The notes under the pieces are model-generated. The model was not told the origin of the DNA and searched no databases. It saw only the letters and a list, made by a program, of their open reading frames with translations. DNA of 7,220 bases from Bacteroidota bacterium (lineage in GTDB: Bacteria > Bacteroidota > Bacteroidia > Flavobacteriales > Weeksellaceae): the NCBI GenBank assembly GCA_018266965.1, contig JAFDZJ010000107.1, forward strand, positions 1 to 7,220, written 5' to 3'. Of this stretch, positions 1 to 7,126 are shown piece by piece. The position numbers and the translations under genes were made by a program. The stretch's first letter is position 1; each line of letters begins with the position of its first letter.

Positions 1-192
1 ACATTGGTATTGCCAATAGTGGGGCATGACATTGAAACAATCAGCAGCGGTAATTCTATTGTACTGCAGTTCGGGGCTCGACGAATAAAGCCCAACTTTA
101 GTTCTTAATATTTAACTTTATCAAATGCCAGGCAGCAGTACCGGCGGACGAATATAAAATTCCCCACCATCGGCAATACCTGCTCGTTATGG
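1..192 (+). repeat. attC-like site 1 (left core cut by window edge)
   Basis: The site starts within its left core (the AAC lacks its first A) and ends with the right core GTTATGG at 186-192. The outer stem pairs 6-24 with 162-180, 17 of 19 positions complementary. The two exceptions are A15 opposite C171 and A18 opposite C168. The spacer between core and stem is 3 nt on the left and 5 nt on the right. A small inner hairpin pairs GGGCT (74-78) with AGCCC (89-93). It is about 88% identical to site 3 by hand alignment. It belongs to a preceding cassette whose gene lies outside the window. Recombination would cut between G186 and T187. Confidence 0.83.
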
Positions 193-3100
193 GCAACCTT
201 AAAAAACCGACAGTACAAACATTAAATGAGTATGGAAATTAAAATTGAACATCATCTTGACAAGAAAATCCGAGAAATCGAGATTGACATCAAGTATGAC
301 AATTTTCAGACTCGGAAAGCAGAAAATTTCTTTTTAAGACTATTAAACAAAGTATATACTGAATACAATTTCAAAAATTTAGGGTACGACAAAACAAATA
401 CAGCTGCAATTGACCTAATTGATGACAATAATAAACAACTTGGAATACAAGTTACTGCTCAAAAAAGTGATGAAACAGGAAAAATTGATGGCACACTTGA
501 AAAAGCTTTAAAGTACTGGAAAATCAAGGGTGTTAAAACAATATGGATTCTTTTTATATCCGAAACAATTAAAATCAAAGGATTAGACACAAGAAATGAG
601 TACTGTAACAAAGATGGCATTTCAATATTTATTAAAACACCAAGTAGTATCGTTGGAGATATATACCAAAAAACTTTATCAGAACAGATTCAAATAGATG
701 AATTCCTAAAGCAAGAAGTATCAGACGAATATAGTGGGCTTTCAAAACTATCAAATTTCAAATTTATTAGTGCAGGAGAACGATTTGTAAACGATAGATT
801 TTTTAATTTTTCAGAAACTATTTATTATAGCAAAAAAGAATTCGCAACAATAAATTATCTCGCTAATAATTTTACCAATGGAAAACTCAAAGAATATTGC
901 ATTCTTGGCAATCCTTGTAGTGGAAAGACAACTTTTGCGTATTCAATTATTCAAAAAATACGTAACAGAAAAGTTTTCTACCTAAATCTTTCAAATCCTT
1001 CAATTTCGGTTAGTCAAGTAATTGAAGAGCTGATTCAAATCTCACACAATTACTCTTTTATTGTTATTGACAATATTCACGACAATGTTGAATTATTTCG
1101 AATTCTTCGAGAAAAGATTTCGAAATTCAAACTTATAAATACTCTTTATTTATCTCGGTACTATAAAACATATGACTACTACCACGATGAGAATATCTAT
1201 CGTTTAATAGACGGAATGAAATATTATTGGATAAATACAAATGAAAACTTTGAAGAAAAGGTTTCAGGTATCATTTGGAAAAAAATAAAACTGTTAAAAG
1301 AAAATGGAAATCAGTTAGAATGGAACAAGGGTGACATTGGCAAAATCCTCAAAAACACAAACAGGAATCTTCTAAAACTAAATATAGCTTTAAAAACGTG
1401 GGAATTAAAAAACTCAAAGAACTTAACTATAAGTTTCGATGAAATAAATTCGGATAGAATATTAGACAAATTTTATGAAATACATAAATTAGAAGAAATA
1501 AAAAGTGATGCCCTTTATACTTATAGTTTGCTCTACAAAAATGATATACCATTTACACTTTTAAGAAACACACGGAAAGAAAACACCCTACTTAGAGAAA
1601 AAGGTGTAATACTTCAATATTTTCAAAGTGATTTTTGTTTTTTTCCTCACAAGGAATACGCTCAAATAATATTTGATGCTTTTAACTACAACGATAATGG
1701 TATTAGTTCAGCAAAAAAAGTATCATTGATTCTAAATTACATTGATTGTTTTGACACCACAGAAAATAAAATCGGACTTCAATTTATTCTATCAAAACTA
1801 CATTTCTCAGAAGATAAAGAAATATTAGGCGACCTATTGAATGACGAAAAAGTAACCTTGTTATTAAAAAGCGAAATAGGAGATTCTGAAACTAAAGTTT
1901 CACAAGTAATATCTACATTGAATATACTCTTTATCCATTCGGAAAAAATGGCAAAGGAACAACTTGAAACGTATTACAATGCCTTTCTTGCCTTTTTCCA
2001 TAAACAAAAACTAAGTTTATTCCTTGAAGACCACTATTTAGCATATACAAGATTGCTTCAAATCAGCAATCAGTTAGGAGTTAAGTTAAAAGACGAGTTT
2101 ATTACAGTTGTCCTTAAACCAAATGAAATAGCTAACACCAACTCAATTGTTGAGCTAACACTTCGTGTAAGTAGAAAAAATAGAGAATCTCAAACAATCC
2201 TACGCATACTAAACTCATTTACATTCCCCGAATGGCTTCAAATGATTTCAGGACTTCCGAAGCTTCCAAATATCACAAATTCACTTTCGGAATTGAACAC
2301 TTCTTCAGAAGCCAAAAAGTTGCTTACGGGGCTTTTTAGAAACATTGATTGGAACGAACAGTATCAAAAGGCTAAAAAATTAGAAATTGACCAAATAATA
2401 AAGTCATTCAGGGAAATCAGTATAATTGATAATTCTATAGGTACTTATGTTTCAAGACAACTCTTTGAAAGTGCGTTAGCAGATTCTTTGTTCGAGATAA
2501 AGCTGAAAACCGCCAATCTTTCAAAGTATTCAAAAGCACTTTCCGATTTATCCAAAATCAATCCAGTGTTTGTTAAGAATAAACTCACGAATGATTTAAA
2601 AGCAGGAATCATTTATGAAAAGTTTTCAGAAGAACAAAGTATTTCAAATTTCACAGCAAGGGCATTAGAGCTTCGGAAACTCATTGAAGATTCAAATTCA
2701 TATTTTTCAATTCTTAATGAAATAGTATCGTCAGACAAATTTATTAAGCGTATTCAAGAAGAAACAAATTTGAACTATCTTTTGATATTTACTGAATTTG
2801 CAGAGAAATATTTGACTTTTGAAGGTTCAATCGTTGAGAAAGAGACATCAAAATCAATCACAAAAGTAATTGCTTCACTACCCGACAAACTTGAAGCATT
2901 GAGCAATCCAAAATTTCTAAACGTAGAGAGTTTGAATTCAAATTTCATTGATTTAATTACTCATCAACAAATTGAAAAATATTTTGAAACAAGGAAAATC
3001 ACTTATGCAGAAGATTTGTTCAGAGTATTATCTACTATTGACAAAGAAAAGACGATTGAAAGATTTAGAAAATTAAACAAAAGTGTTTTGATTCGGGCAT

Positions 3101-3859
3101 TACTGAATCCTGAACTTAATTTTAGTCAAGCAATTGAAAGTATCAATAAGCTAAAAAACAAAGTATATAAAAACGAACAGATTAACTGCAATCCAAAGAT
3201 AGCCGACATATTGAATGACTATTTAGCTAAATACACAATTGACAAAAGAAGATATGGTAGAGTAAGTGTTAGTGATTTTTTCAAAGGTTATTATTTTGGT
3301 CTTTGCATTGACCAAAAGGTAATTGAGAAATATTGCAGAAAGGACTTTGAGACCAAATTGAAATCTTCTGAACATAGAAATTTTGAAATAGCATCCTTGT
3401 TTCAGTTCATTAGACGAATTTCAGAAGAGACAGATAAGAAATACGACAGTCAATTTTTCGCTTTTTTAGATTTAAACACAAATAACTTTATTGAGGCAAT
3501 TAAAAATGAAGTAATTACAAAAACATTATCCGGTTTATGTGAACTTGCTTTGACAACATTTGACAATTTTGGAGACGAACTACTTTTCAAAAGCAAAAAG
3601 TGGATTGTCAAAAAAGTTGTGCAAAGAAAAGGACAAGAAATTTATAAAACTAAACTTTTACCAGACTTAGAAAAAATAGCTAAGGACAAGGGAAAAGCTG
3701 TATTAAAAGAACTGAAAAAATGAGAAAGGCAGCCCATAACAGCGGTTTTGCAAAAAAGCGGGTTCAGTGGTTAATTGAACATTCTACCTCGCATCAACTT
3801 TTGTGCTAAGTTGACAGTTTAGTGCTCCGAAATCCGCTTCTTCGCAAAGCCGCAAAACG
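187..3859 (+). mobile_element. Gene cassette A (SMEK-STAND NTPase)
   Basis: This unit runs from the TT of site 1's right core to the G of site 2's right core. Its first bases, with the preceding G, read GTTATGGGC (186-194). They are the exact reverse complement of GCCCATAAC (3732-3740), which precedes the stem of its terminal attC. At 3673 bp it is far larger than the roughly 0.5-1.5 kb usual for integron cassettes. It holds one gene with a 39-nt leader and 10 nt between the stop codon and the R'' core. Confidence 0.8.
226..3723 (+). CDS. SMEK-domain STAND-type NTPase, candidate antiphage protein
   Basis: The N-terminus (about residues 1-140) matches the SMEK domain, a predicted PD-(D/E)xK-like nuclease fold: helix with ENFF, then AIDL with D63, then GIQVT with Q75 and T77, followed by a lysine-rich helix. 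A P-loop NTPase follows: Walker A GNPCSGKT at 228-235, Walker B-like FIVIDN at 278-283, and a LYLSR sensor-type motif at 307-311 typical of STAND/AAA ATPases. From about 430 to 1165 I recognise no motif. The region looks helix-rich, with a Lys-rich C-terminus, and may be the sensing part. By analogy with STAND defence proteins, the likely role is target-triggered activation of an N-terminal nuclease in the cytoplasm; this is inferred. ATG226 is used; an in-frame ATG at 232 is equally possible, and no Shine-Dalgarno decides between them. It is the sole gene of its cassette. Domain calls are firm, the defence role moderate. Confidence 0.9.
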   Translation: MSMEIKIEHHLDKKIREIEIDIKYDNFQTRKAENFFLRLLNKVYTEYNFKNLGYDKTNTAAIDLIDDNNKQLGIQVTAQKSDETGKIDGTLEKALKYWKIKGVKTIWILFISETIKIKGLDTRNEYCNKDGISIFIKTPSSIVGDIYQKTLSEQIQIDEFLKQEVSDEYSGLSKLSNFKFISAGERFVNDRFFNFSETIYYSKKEFATINYLANNFTNGKLKEYCILGNPCSGKTTFAYSIIQKIRNRKVFYLNLSNPSISVSQVIEELIQISHNYSFIVIDNIHDNVELFRILREKISKFKLINTLYLSRYYKTYDYYHDENIYRLIDGMKYYWINTNENFEEKVSGIIWKKIKLLKENGNQLEWNKGDIGKILKNTNRNLLKLNIALKTWELKNSKNLTISFDEINSDRILDKFYEIHKLEEIKSDALYTYSLLYKNDIPFTLLRNTRKENTLLREKGVILQYFQSDFCFFPHKEYAQIIFDAFNYNDNGISSAKKVSLILNYIDCFDTTENKIGLQFILSKLHFSEDKEILGDLLNDEKVTLLLKSEIGDSETKVSQVISTLNILFIHSEKMAKEQLETYYNAFLAFFHKQKLSLFLEDHYLAYTRLLQISNQLGVKLKDEFITVVLKPNEIANTNSIVELTLRVSRKNRESQTILRILNSFTFPEWLQMISGLPKLPNITNSLSELNTSSEAKKLLTGLFRNIDWNEQYQKAKKLEIDQIIKSFREISIIDNSIGTYVSRQLFESALADSLFEIKLKTANLSKYSKALSDLSKINPVFVKNKLTNDLKAGIIYEKFSEEQSISNFTARALELRKLIEDSNSYFSILNEIVSSDKFIKRIQEETNLNYLLIFTEFAEKYLTFEGSIVEKETSKSITKVIASLPDKLEALSNPKFLNVESLNSNFIDLITHQQIEKYFETRKITYAEDLFRVLSTIDKEKTIERFRKLNKSVLIRALLNPELNFSQAIESINKLKNKVYKNEQINCNPKIADILNDYLAKYTIDKRRYGRVSVSDFFKGYYFGLCIDQKVIEKYCRKDFETKLKSSEHRNFEIASLFQFIRRISEETDKKYDSQFFAFLDLNTNNFIEAIKNEVITKTLSGLCELALTTFDNFGDELLFKSKKWIVKKVVQRKGQEIYKTKLLPDLEKIAKDKGKAVLKELKK

Positions 3860-3865
3860 TTAGCA
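3734..3865 (+). repeat. attC-like site 2
   Basis: Left core CCATAAC (3734-3740), right core GTTAGCA (3859-3865), 132 bp in all. The outer stem pairs 3747-3761 with 3834-3848, 13 of 15 complementary. The mismatches are A3752 with C3843 and A3755 with C3840. GCGG (3742-3745) also pairs with CCGC (3850-3853). The apex holds a hairpin, CAACTT (3795-3800) with AAGTTG (3808-3813). The two cores of this site are not good complements of each other: the left one matches the start of cassette A, and the right one belongs to cassette B. It has the same length class and apical hairpin as site 4. Confidence 0.85.
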
Positions 3866-5054
3866 GTAATTTCTTCGACACCTTATGCGTATCATACTAC
3901 TCTTGACTTTATTGACAATTAAAGCATCTTGCTTTTCGCAGGACACAATTCCGATAAGTAAAGTGGACACCCTCTTACCTTTTTTTGGAAAATTACCAAT
4001 CCGCTTACATGGTTATGAGAATCGTGTTGTTCCTTTTGGAAGCATTAATCCTCTTTATGTACTTATCAGCTATAAAGAAAGTAAAATCAAGCATTTTGAA
4101 TATTTCAGAATGGACTCTTCAAAATATTTAAGGTATCAGTTTTTTAGAAGTGACAAGGGAAGTAGTAACGAAGGAATCAAAAGTCGAGGCATAGTAGTAG
4201 CGACCGATGAAATTGTAGATTCATCAACCACTGGAGCCAGGCACATTGGCGGTTGGGACGACAAGTACACAAGAGAAATTCATTATTATAAGGGTTTTTC
4301 AAAGGAAGGTGAATGGGACGAATTTGAAGATTCAGTTTTTCATCACATTTATTGGACAGGAAATTATGTCAATAACAAAAGAACTGGTTTATGGAAGCAC
4401 ATGGTTTATGGGATTGGTGACGAATTTGTTCTGGAAGAAATAGATTATACCAAAGACTCAACAAAAAGAATATTTTCGAGCAATATTATAAAGACAATTT
4501 CTCTTGACTCATTAAAAAAGATGTTAGTTGGAAGATGGCATTTAAGAAGCTGCGATGAGGAAAAAGGTTCTAGAATGTTTTATTCGAAATGCCAAACTTA
4601 CGATGGAGCATATGGTGATGATTGTAATAATAAATGGGCAAGGGAAAACTATTATGATTTTACATCACAGACGAAATTTGTAAGACAAAGAGGTGAAGGT
4701 TGCTACAAGTTTAGGGAAAGTTGCACAAGCGGACAATGGAAAATAATAGAAGCAAATGGAGAAAGATTTATAGAAATAAAATTTACAAATGGGCAGACAT
4801 GGAAGCTTAAGGTTCTTTATTTTGACTATGAAAACAACCTAATTACGGACAGACAATAAAACTACTGCTAACATTGGTATTGCCAATAGTGGGGCTTGAC
4901 ATTGGAGCAATCAGCAGCGGTAATTCTGCTGTGTTGCAGTTCAGGGCTCGAATAAAGCCCGACTTTAGTTCTTAATATTTAACTTTATCAAAAAACCAGG
5001 CAGCGGTTCCGGCGGACGAAGTTCTAATTCCCCACCATCGGCAATACCTGAACG
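3860..5054 (+). mobile_element. Gene cassette B (secreted MORN-like/lipocalin-like protein)
   Basis: The unit is 1195 bp. Its start, GTTAGCAGTA (3859-3868), is the exact reverse complement of TACTGCTAAC (4863-4872) at the left core of its own attC, a 10-bp match. It holds a single gene with a 25-nt leader and 6 nt between the stop codon and the R'' core. No internal promoter is recognisable. Confidence 0.82.
3885..4859 (+). CDS. Secreted protein with MORN-like repeat and lipocalin-like C-terminal domain
   Basis: Residues 1-18 form a signal peptide: R2, a hydrophobic IILLLTLLTI stretch, then ASCFS before Q19. This suggests export to the periplasm or surface. C16 is preceded by KAS, a poor lipobox, so I favour signal peptidase I cleavage over a lipoprotein. 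Residues 159-170 (GNYVNNKRTGLW) fit one MORN-like repeat of the G-x-Y-x-N-x(2)-x-x-G-x-W kind. Residues about 214-322 resemble small lipocalin-like domains of Bacteroidota proteins: GRWHL at 216-220, YDFTSQTKFV at 257-266, SGQWKI at 282-287 and ITDR near the end. Five cysteines (223, 236, 247, 273, 280) in this part may form disulfides. No catalytic site is seen and the function is unknown. ATG3885 is the only start that keeps the signal peptide. There is no Shine-Dalgarno. Confidence 0.85.
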   Translation: MRIILLLTLLTIKASCFSQDTIPISKVDTLLPFFGKLPIRLHGYENRVVPFGSINPLYVLISYKESKIKHFEYFRMDSSKYLRYQFFRSDKGSSNEGIKSRGIVVATDEIVDSSTTGARHIGGWDDKYTREIHYYKGFSKEGEWDEFEDSVFHHIYWTGNYVNNKRTGLWKHMVYGIGDEFVLEEIDYTKDSTKRIFSSNIIKTISLDSLKKMLVGRWHLRSCDEEKGSRMFYSKCQTYDGAYGDDCNNKWARENYYDFTSQTKFVRQRGEGCYKFRESCTSGQWKIIEANGERFIEIKFTNGQTWKLKVLYFDYENNLITDRQ

Positions 5055-5060
5055 TTATGC
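4866..5060 (+). repeat. attC-like site 3
   Basis: Left core TGCTAAC (4866-4872), right core GTTATGC (5054-5060), 195 bp. The outer stem pairs 4876-4894 with 5030-5048, 17 of 19 complementary. The mismatches are A4885 with C5039 and A4888 with C5036. An inner hairpin pairs GGGCT (4944-4948) with AGCCC (4956-4960). The interior is near-identical to site 1, while the bases outside the cores differ, as expected for related attC sites carried by different cassettes. The spacers are 3 nt (left) and 5 nt (right). Confidence 0.87.
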
Positions 5061-6051
5061 GGCATTCTAAAACGACACTGCAAAAGAAAAAATGAATAGA
5101 AATGATTGGACAGACGATAAGTTAATATCTCGACTTATAAACAATAAGACGGACAAATCTCGTTGGGACAATATCAGAGCTTTAAGAAAACGACCAAGTC
5201 AAGAACTGTTTGCGAAGTGTGTAGAATTAACCAAATCGAAAAATCCGAAAATCAGAAAAATTGGTATTGACATTTTAGCTCAATTAGGTTTACCACCAAG
5301 ACCGTTTTTGAAAGACACTTTAAAAATATATTTTGACTTAATTGAAGTTGAAACCGACCCAGACGTTTTAATGTCGTTGCTATATTCCATCGGACACAAC
5401 AACGATAAACTTGACAATAAGCAAATTGAAAAAATATGTTCATTCATAGACAGCGAAAATAGTTGGGTTAAAGAAGGTTTAGTTTCTGCGTTGCTTGGAA
5501 TTGACAACTTAACAGCAATTGAAACTTTAACAAAACTCTCATCAGACAAATTGAGTCATATCAGAAATTGGGCAACTTTTGGACTTGGAACTCAAATCGA
5601 AAGAAATAATACGAAGATACGTGAAGCCTTGTGGGAAAGAGTTAACGACAAGCATCAAGAAACAAAACTTGAAGCAATTGTAGGATTAGCAAAGCGAAAA
5701 GACAATCGAGTAAACGAAATAATAAAACGTGAAATTATTGACGGAGAATATGGTACTTTACTTTTTGAAGCTATTCTCGAAATCAAAGACAAAGAATTTT
5801 TACCTTTATTGAAACAAAATTTAAAAAACATCAAAGACGATAAAAATATAAATCCTGAATGGGAAAAAGACCTCAAAAACTGTATTAACGAACTAATAAA
5901 ACTAACGACTGAGAAAAGAACGACCGCATAACAAGGGTTTTGCAATAGTGGGGCGAAACTGCAAAGTTCAACTGTATTTCTTCAGTTCAACTTTTGTGCA
6001 AAATTGAAGATTAATGCTTCGATTGCCCCACCATCGCAAAGCCCCGAAACG
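5055..6051 (+). mobile_element. Gene cassette C (HEAT-repeat protein)
   Basis: The unit is 997 bp. Its start, GTTATGCGG (5054-5062), is the exact reverse complement of CCGCATAAC (5924-5932), a 9-bp match. The leader is 37 nt. The gene's last codon and stop codon lie inside the R'' core of its own attC. Confidence 0.82.
5092..5931 (+). CDS. HEAT-repeat protein
   Basis: A 279-aa soluble protein built of paired helices typical of HEAT/armadillo-like repeats. Units can be placed near residues 36-66 (NPKIRKIGIDILAQLG in the second half), 73-103, 111-137 (SWVKEGLVSALLGI), 142-168 (SHIRNWATFGLGTQ), 175-203 (ETKLEAIVGLAKRK) and 205-231. The recurring D/N-x-x-V/I-R/K…A…L pattern marks the inter-helix turns. 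Such scaffolds bind proteins or, in the AlkD group, DNA; no catalytic residue is identifiable, so the partner is unknown. No signal peptide or membrane segment is seen. ATG5092 follows an A-rich run (aaaagaaaaa), a usual Bacteroidota leader. The final Ala codon and TAA (5926-5931) are part of the attC left core GCATAAC, so the protein's end is set by the recombination site. Confidence 0.88.
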   Translation: MNRNDWTDDKLISRLINNKTDKSRWDNIRALRKRPSQELFAKCVELTKSKNPKIRKIGIDILAQLGLPPRPFLKDTLKIYFDLIEVETDPDVLMSLLYSIGHNNDKLDNKQIEKICSFIDSENSWVKEGLVSALLGIDNLTAIETLTKLSSDKLSHIRNWATFGLGTQIERNNTKIREALWERVNDKHQETKLEAIVGLAKRKDNRVNEIIKREIIDGEYGTLLFEAILEIKDKEFLPLLKQNLKNIKDDKNINPEWEKDLKNCINELIKLTTEKRTTA

Positions 6052-6057
6052 TTATAC
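5926..6057 (+). repeat. attC-like site 4
   Basis: Left core GCATAAC (5926-5932), which contains the stop codon of the HEAT-repeat gene. Right core GTTATAC (6051-6057). It is 132 bp, the same length as site 2. The outer stem pairs 5939-5954 with 6025-6040, 14 of 16 complementary. The mismatches are A5944 with C6035 and A5947 with C6032. GGG (5935-5937) pairs with the C-run at 6042-6045. The apical hairpin is TTCAACTTT (5986-5994) with AAAATTGAA (6000-6008), 8 of 9 paired, around a TGTGC loop. Confidence 0.86.
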
Positions 6058-7126
6058 GCATTTGTAAAAAGTAAAATATTGTATGGAAATAATAATGCCT
6101 GCTGAAATATCAGGAAAAATAATGACATTAATAGACAGTGCTACAGAGAAAATAATAATAATTTCACCTTATAATAAGATTAATAACTGGACAAAGCTTA
6201 AGAAAAGGATAGCGGAGGCCAAGAATAGAGGTATTTTAATTGAGTGGTTCGTAAGAGCAAATGTTCCCGATAATAATGAACTTAGAAAAATAGGGGTAAC
6301 CCCAATTGAGGTAGAAAATTTACATTGTAAAATTTATATGAATGAGTCACAGGCTGTCGTGACTTCGATGAATCTTCATGAATTTTCAGATTCCAATTCA
6401 ATTGATATAGGTTATTCAATTAACATAGAAAAGGATTATGCTGAACTAACGAAGTTTGTAAATACATATGTTAGAAAAGGCCCCATAAAAGCAATAGAAA
6501 AAATAGAAACTTCACTACCTCAAATTCCACAGTATGATTTGGTTTGTTGGTTAAAGAATATGTATCCACAGTATTCCGAAAAAATAGTTGAATACAGTAA
6601 CAATTATGGAGGTTGTTTAGATATAAATGATTTTAAAAAAAATTACACATTGAAATTTGAAGCAATGGCCTCTTATTTTAGAATTGATCTGAGAATAGAA
6701 TATCGAAGTCCACAAAAGAAAATTATTTTTGATCAGTTAAGAGAACAAGCCTTGTTTTTAAATAACTCAATTGGAAATGAAATTGTTTTCGGGTCTGAGA
6801 TGAAAAGATTAAAGATTTATTTTGATAATTTGCATTCTAATTCTTATAAAGATTGGAATTCGGAATACTTTAATTCATATATTAAACATAGAGTAAAAAA
6901 AATAATCAACACCTTCGAGAGAGTTCTTAAATAATGCGTATAACACGGGCTTGCGGCAATGCTGGCGGATGTTCAACAATTCATCATTTTTTGGCTATTG
7001 GGCATTGGTTCCAGCGGACGGAATTCTATTGGTCATTTGTTCTTAACTTCAACATTTTATTTATAAATTGGGCTTCAGTTCCGGCATGACAAGCATCGAA
7101 TTCCAGCACTGCAGCAAGCCCAATCG
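6052..7126 (+). mobile_element. Gene cassette D (PLD-like protein)
   Basis: The unit is 1075 bp. Its start, GTTATACGCATT (6051-6062), is the exact reverse complement of AATGCGTATAAC (6933-6944), a 12-bp match and the longest in the array. The leader is 31 nt and the stop codon lies 3 nt before the R'' core. Confidence 0.82.
6083..6934 (+). CDS. Phospholipase D-like (HxK) domain protein, putative nuclease
   Basis: Residues about 8-133 fit a single PLD-like domain: an N-terminal helix, strand KIIIISPY (23-30), helix with KLKKRIAEAKNRGI, strand IEWFVRA (53-59), and then the signature H81-C-K83. E88 sits where the HxKx4D motif has Asp, and TSMN (94-97) stands for the GS-x-N part. One motif per chain implies a homodimer, as in Nuc/BfiI-type nucleases, with the two histidines forming one active site. 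The substrate could be DNA, RNA or phospholipid; nuclease is favoured because there is no signal peptide or membrane segment. Residues 150-283 form a separate, apparently helical part I do not recognise, ending in a basic stretch. ATG6083 is chosen; a second in-frame ATG lies at 6095. It is alone in its cassette. A defence or toxin role is possible but unproven. Confidence 0.87.
   Translation: MEIIMPAEISGKIMTLIDSATEKIIIISPYNKINNWTKLKKRIAEAKNRGILIEWFVRANVPDNNELRKIGVTPIEVENLHCKIYMNESQAVVTSMNLHEFSDSNSIDIGYSINIEKDYAELTKFVNTYVRKGPIKAIEKIETSLPQIPQYDLVCWLKNMYPQYSEKIVEYSNNYGGCLDINDFKKNYTLKFEAMASYFRIDLRIEYRSPQKKIIFDQLREQALFLNNSIGNEIVFGSEMKRLKIYFDNLHSNSYKDWNSEYFNSYIKHRVKKIINTFERVLK

Noticed and set aside
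3734..3865. Intrinsic terminator between the first two genes
   Set aside because: The stems are long and imperfect and no U-run follows. The same structure recurs at every gene boundary with recombination cores, so attC explains it, though it might still slow transcription.
3885..3938. Lipoprotein signal at Cys16
   Set aside because: The residues before it are Lys-Ala-Ser, lacking the usual Leu/Val at -3. Cleavage before Gln19 fits better.
4246..4443. 65-aa plus-strand open frame
   Set aside because: It lies wholly inside the secreted-protein gene in another frame and has no domain or start signal.
4961..4991. Bacteroidota-type promoter inside sites 1 and 3 (taactttatc resembles TAnnTTTG)
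   Set aside because: The match lacks the final G and a convincing TTTG at the right distance. It lies in the palindrome centre and is over 90 bases from the next start.
5252..5945. Three minus-strand open frames (5252-5443, 5280-5549, 5655-5945)
   Set aside because: They are antisense shadows of the HEAT-repeat gene. They are rich in Ser, Leu and Phe as expected from reverse reading of AT-rich code, and one runs into the attC core.
226..6934. The four genes as one multi-gene defence operon
   Set aside because: Each gene is bounded by its own recombination sites and matching core ends, so the cassettes are independent units and shared function cannot be inferred from adjacency.
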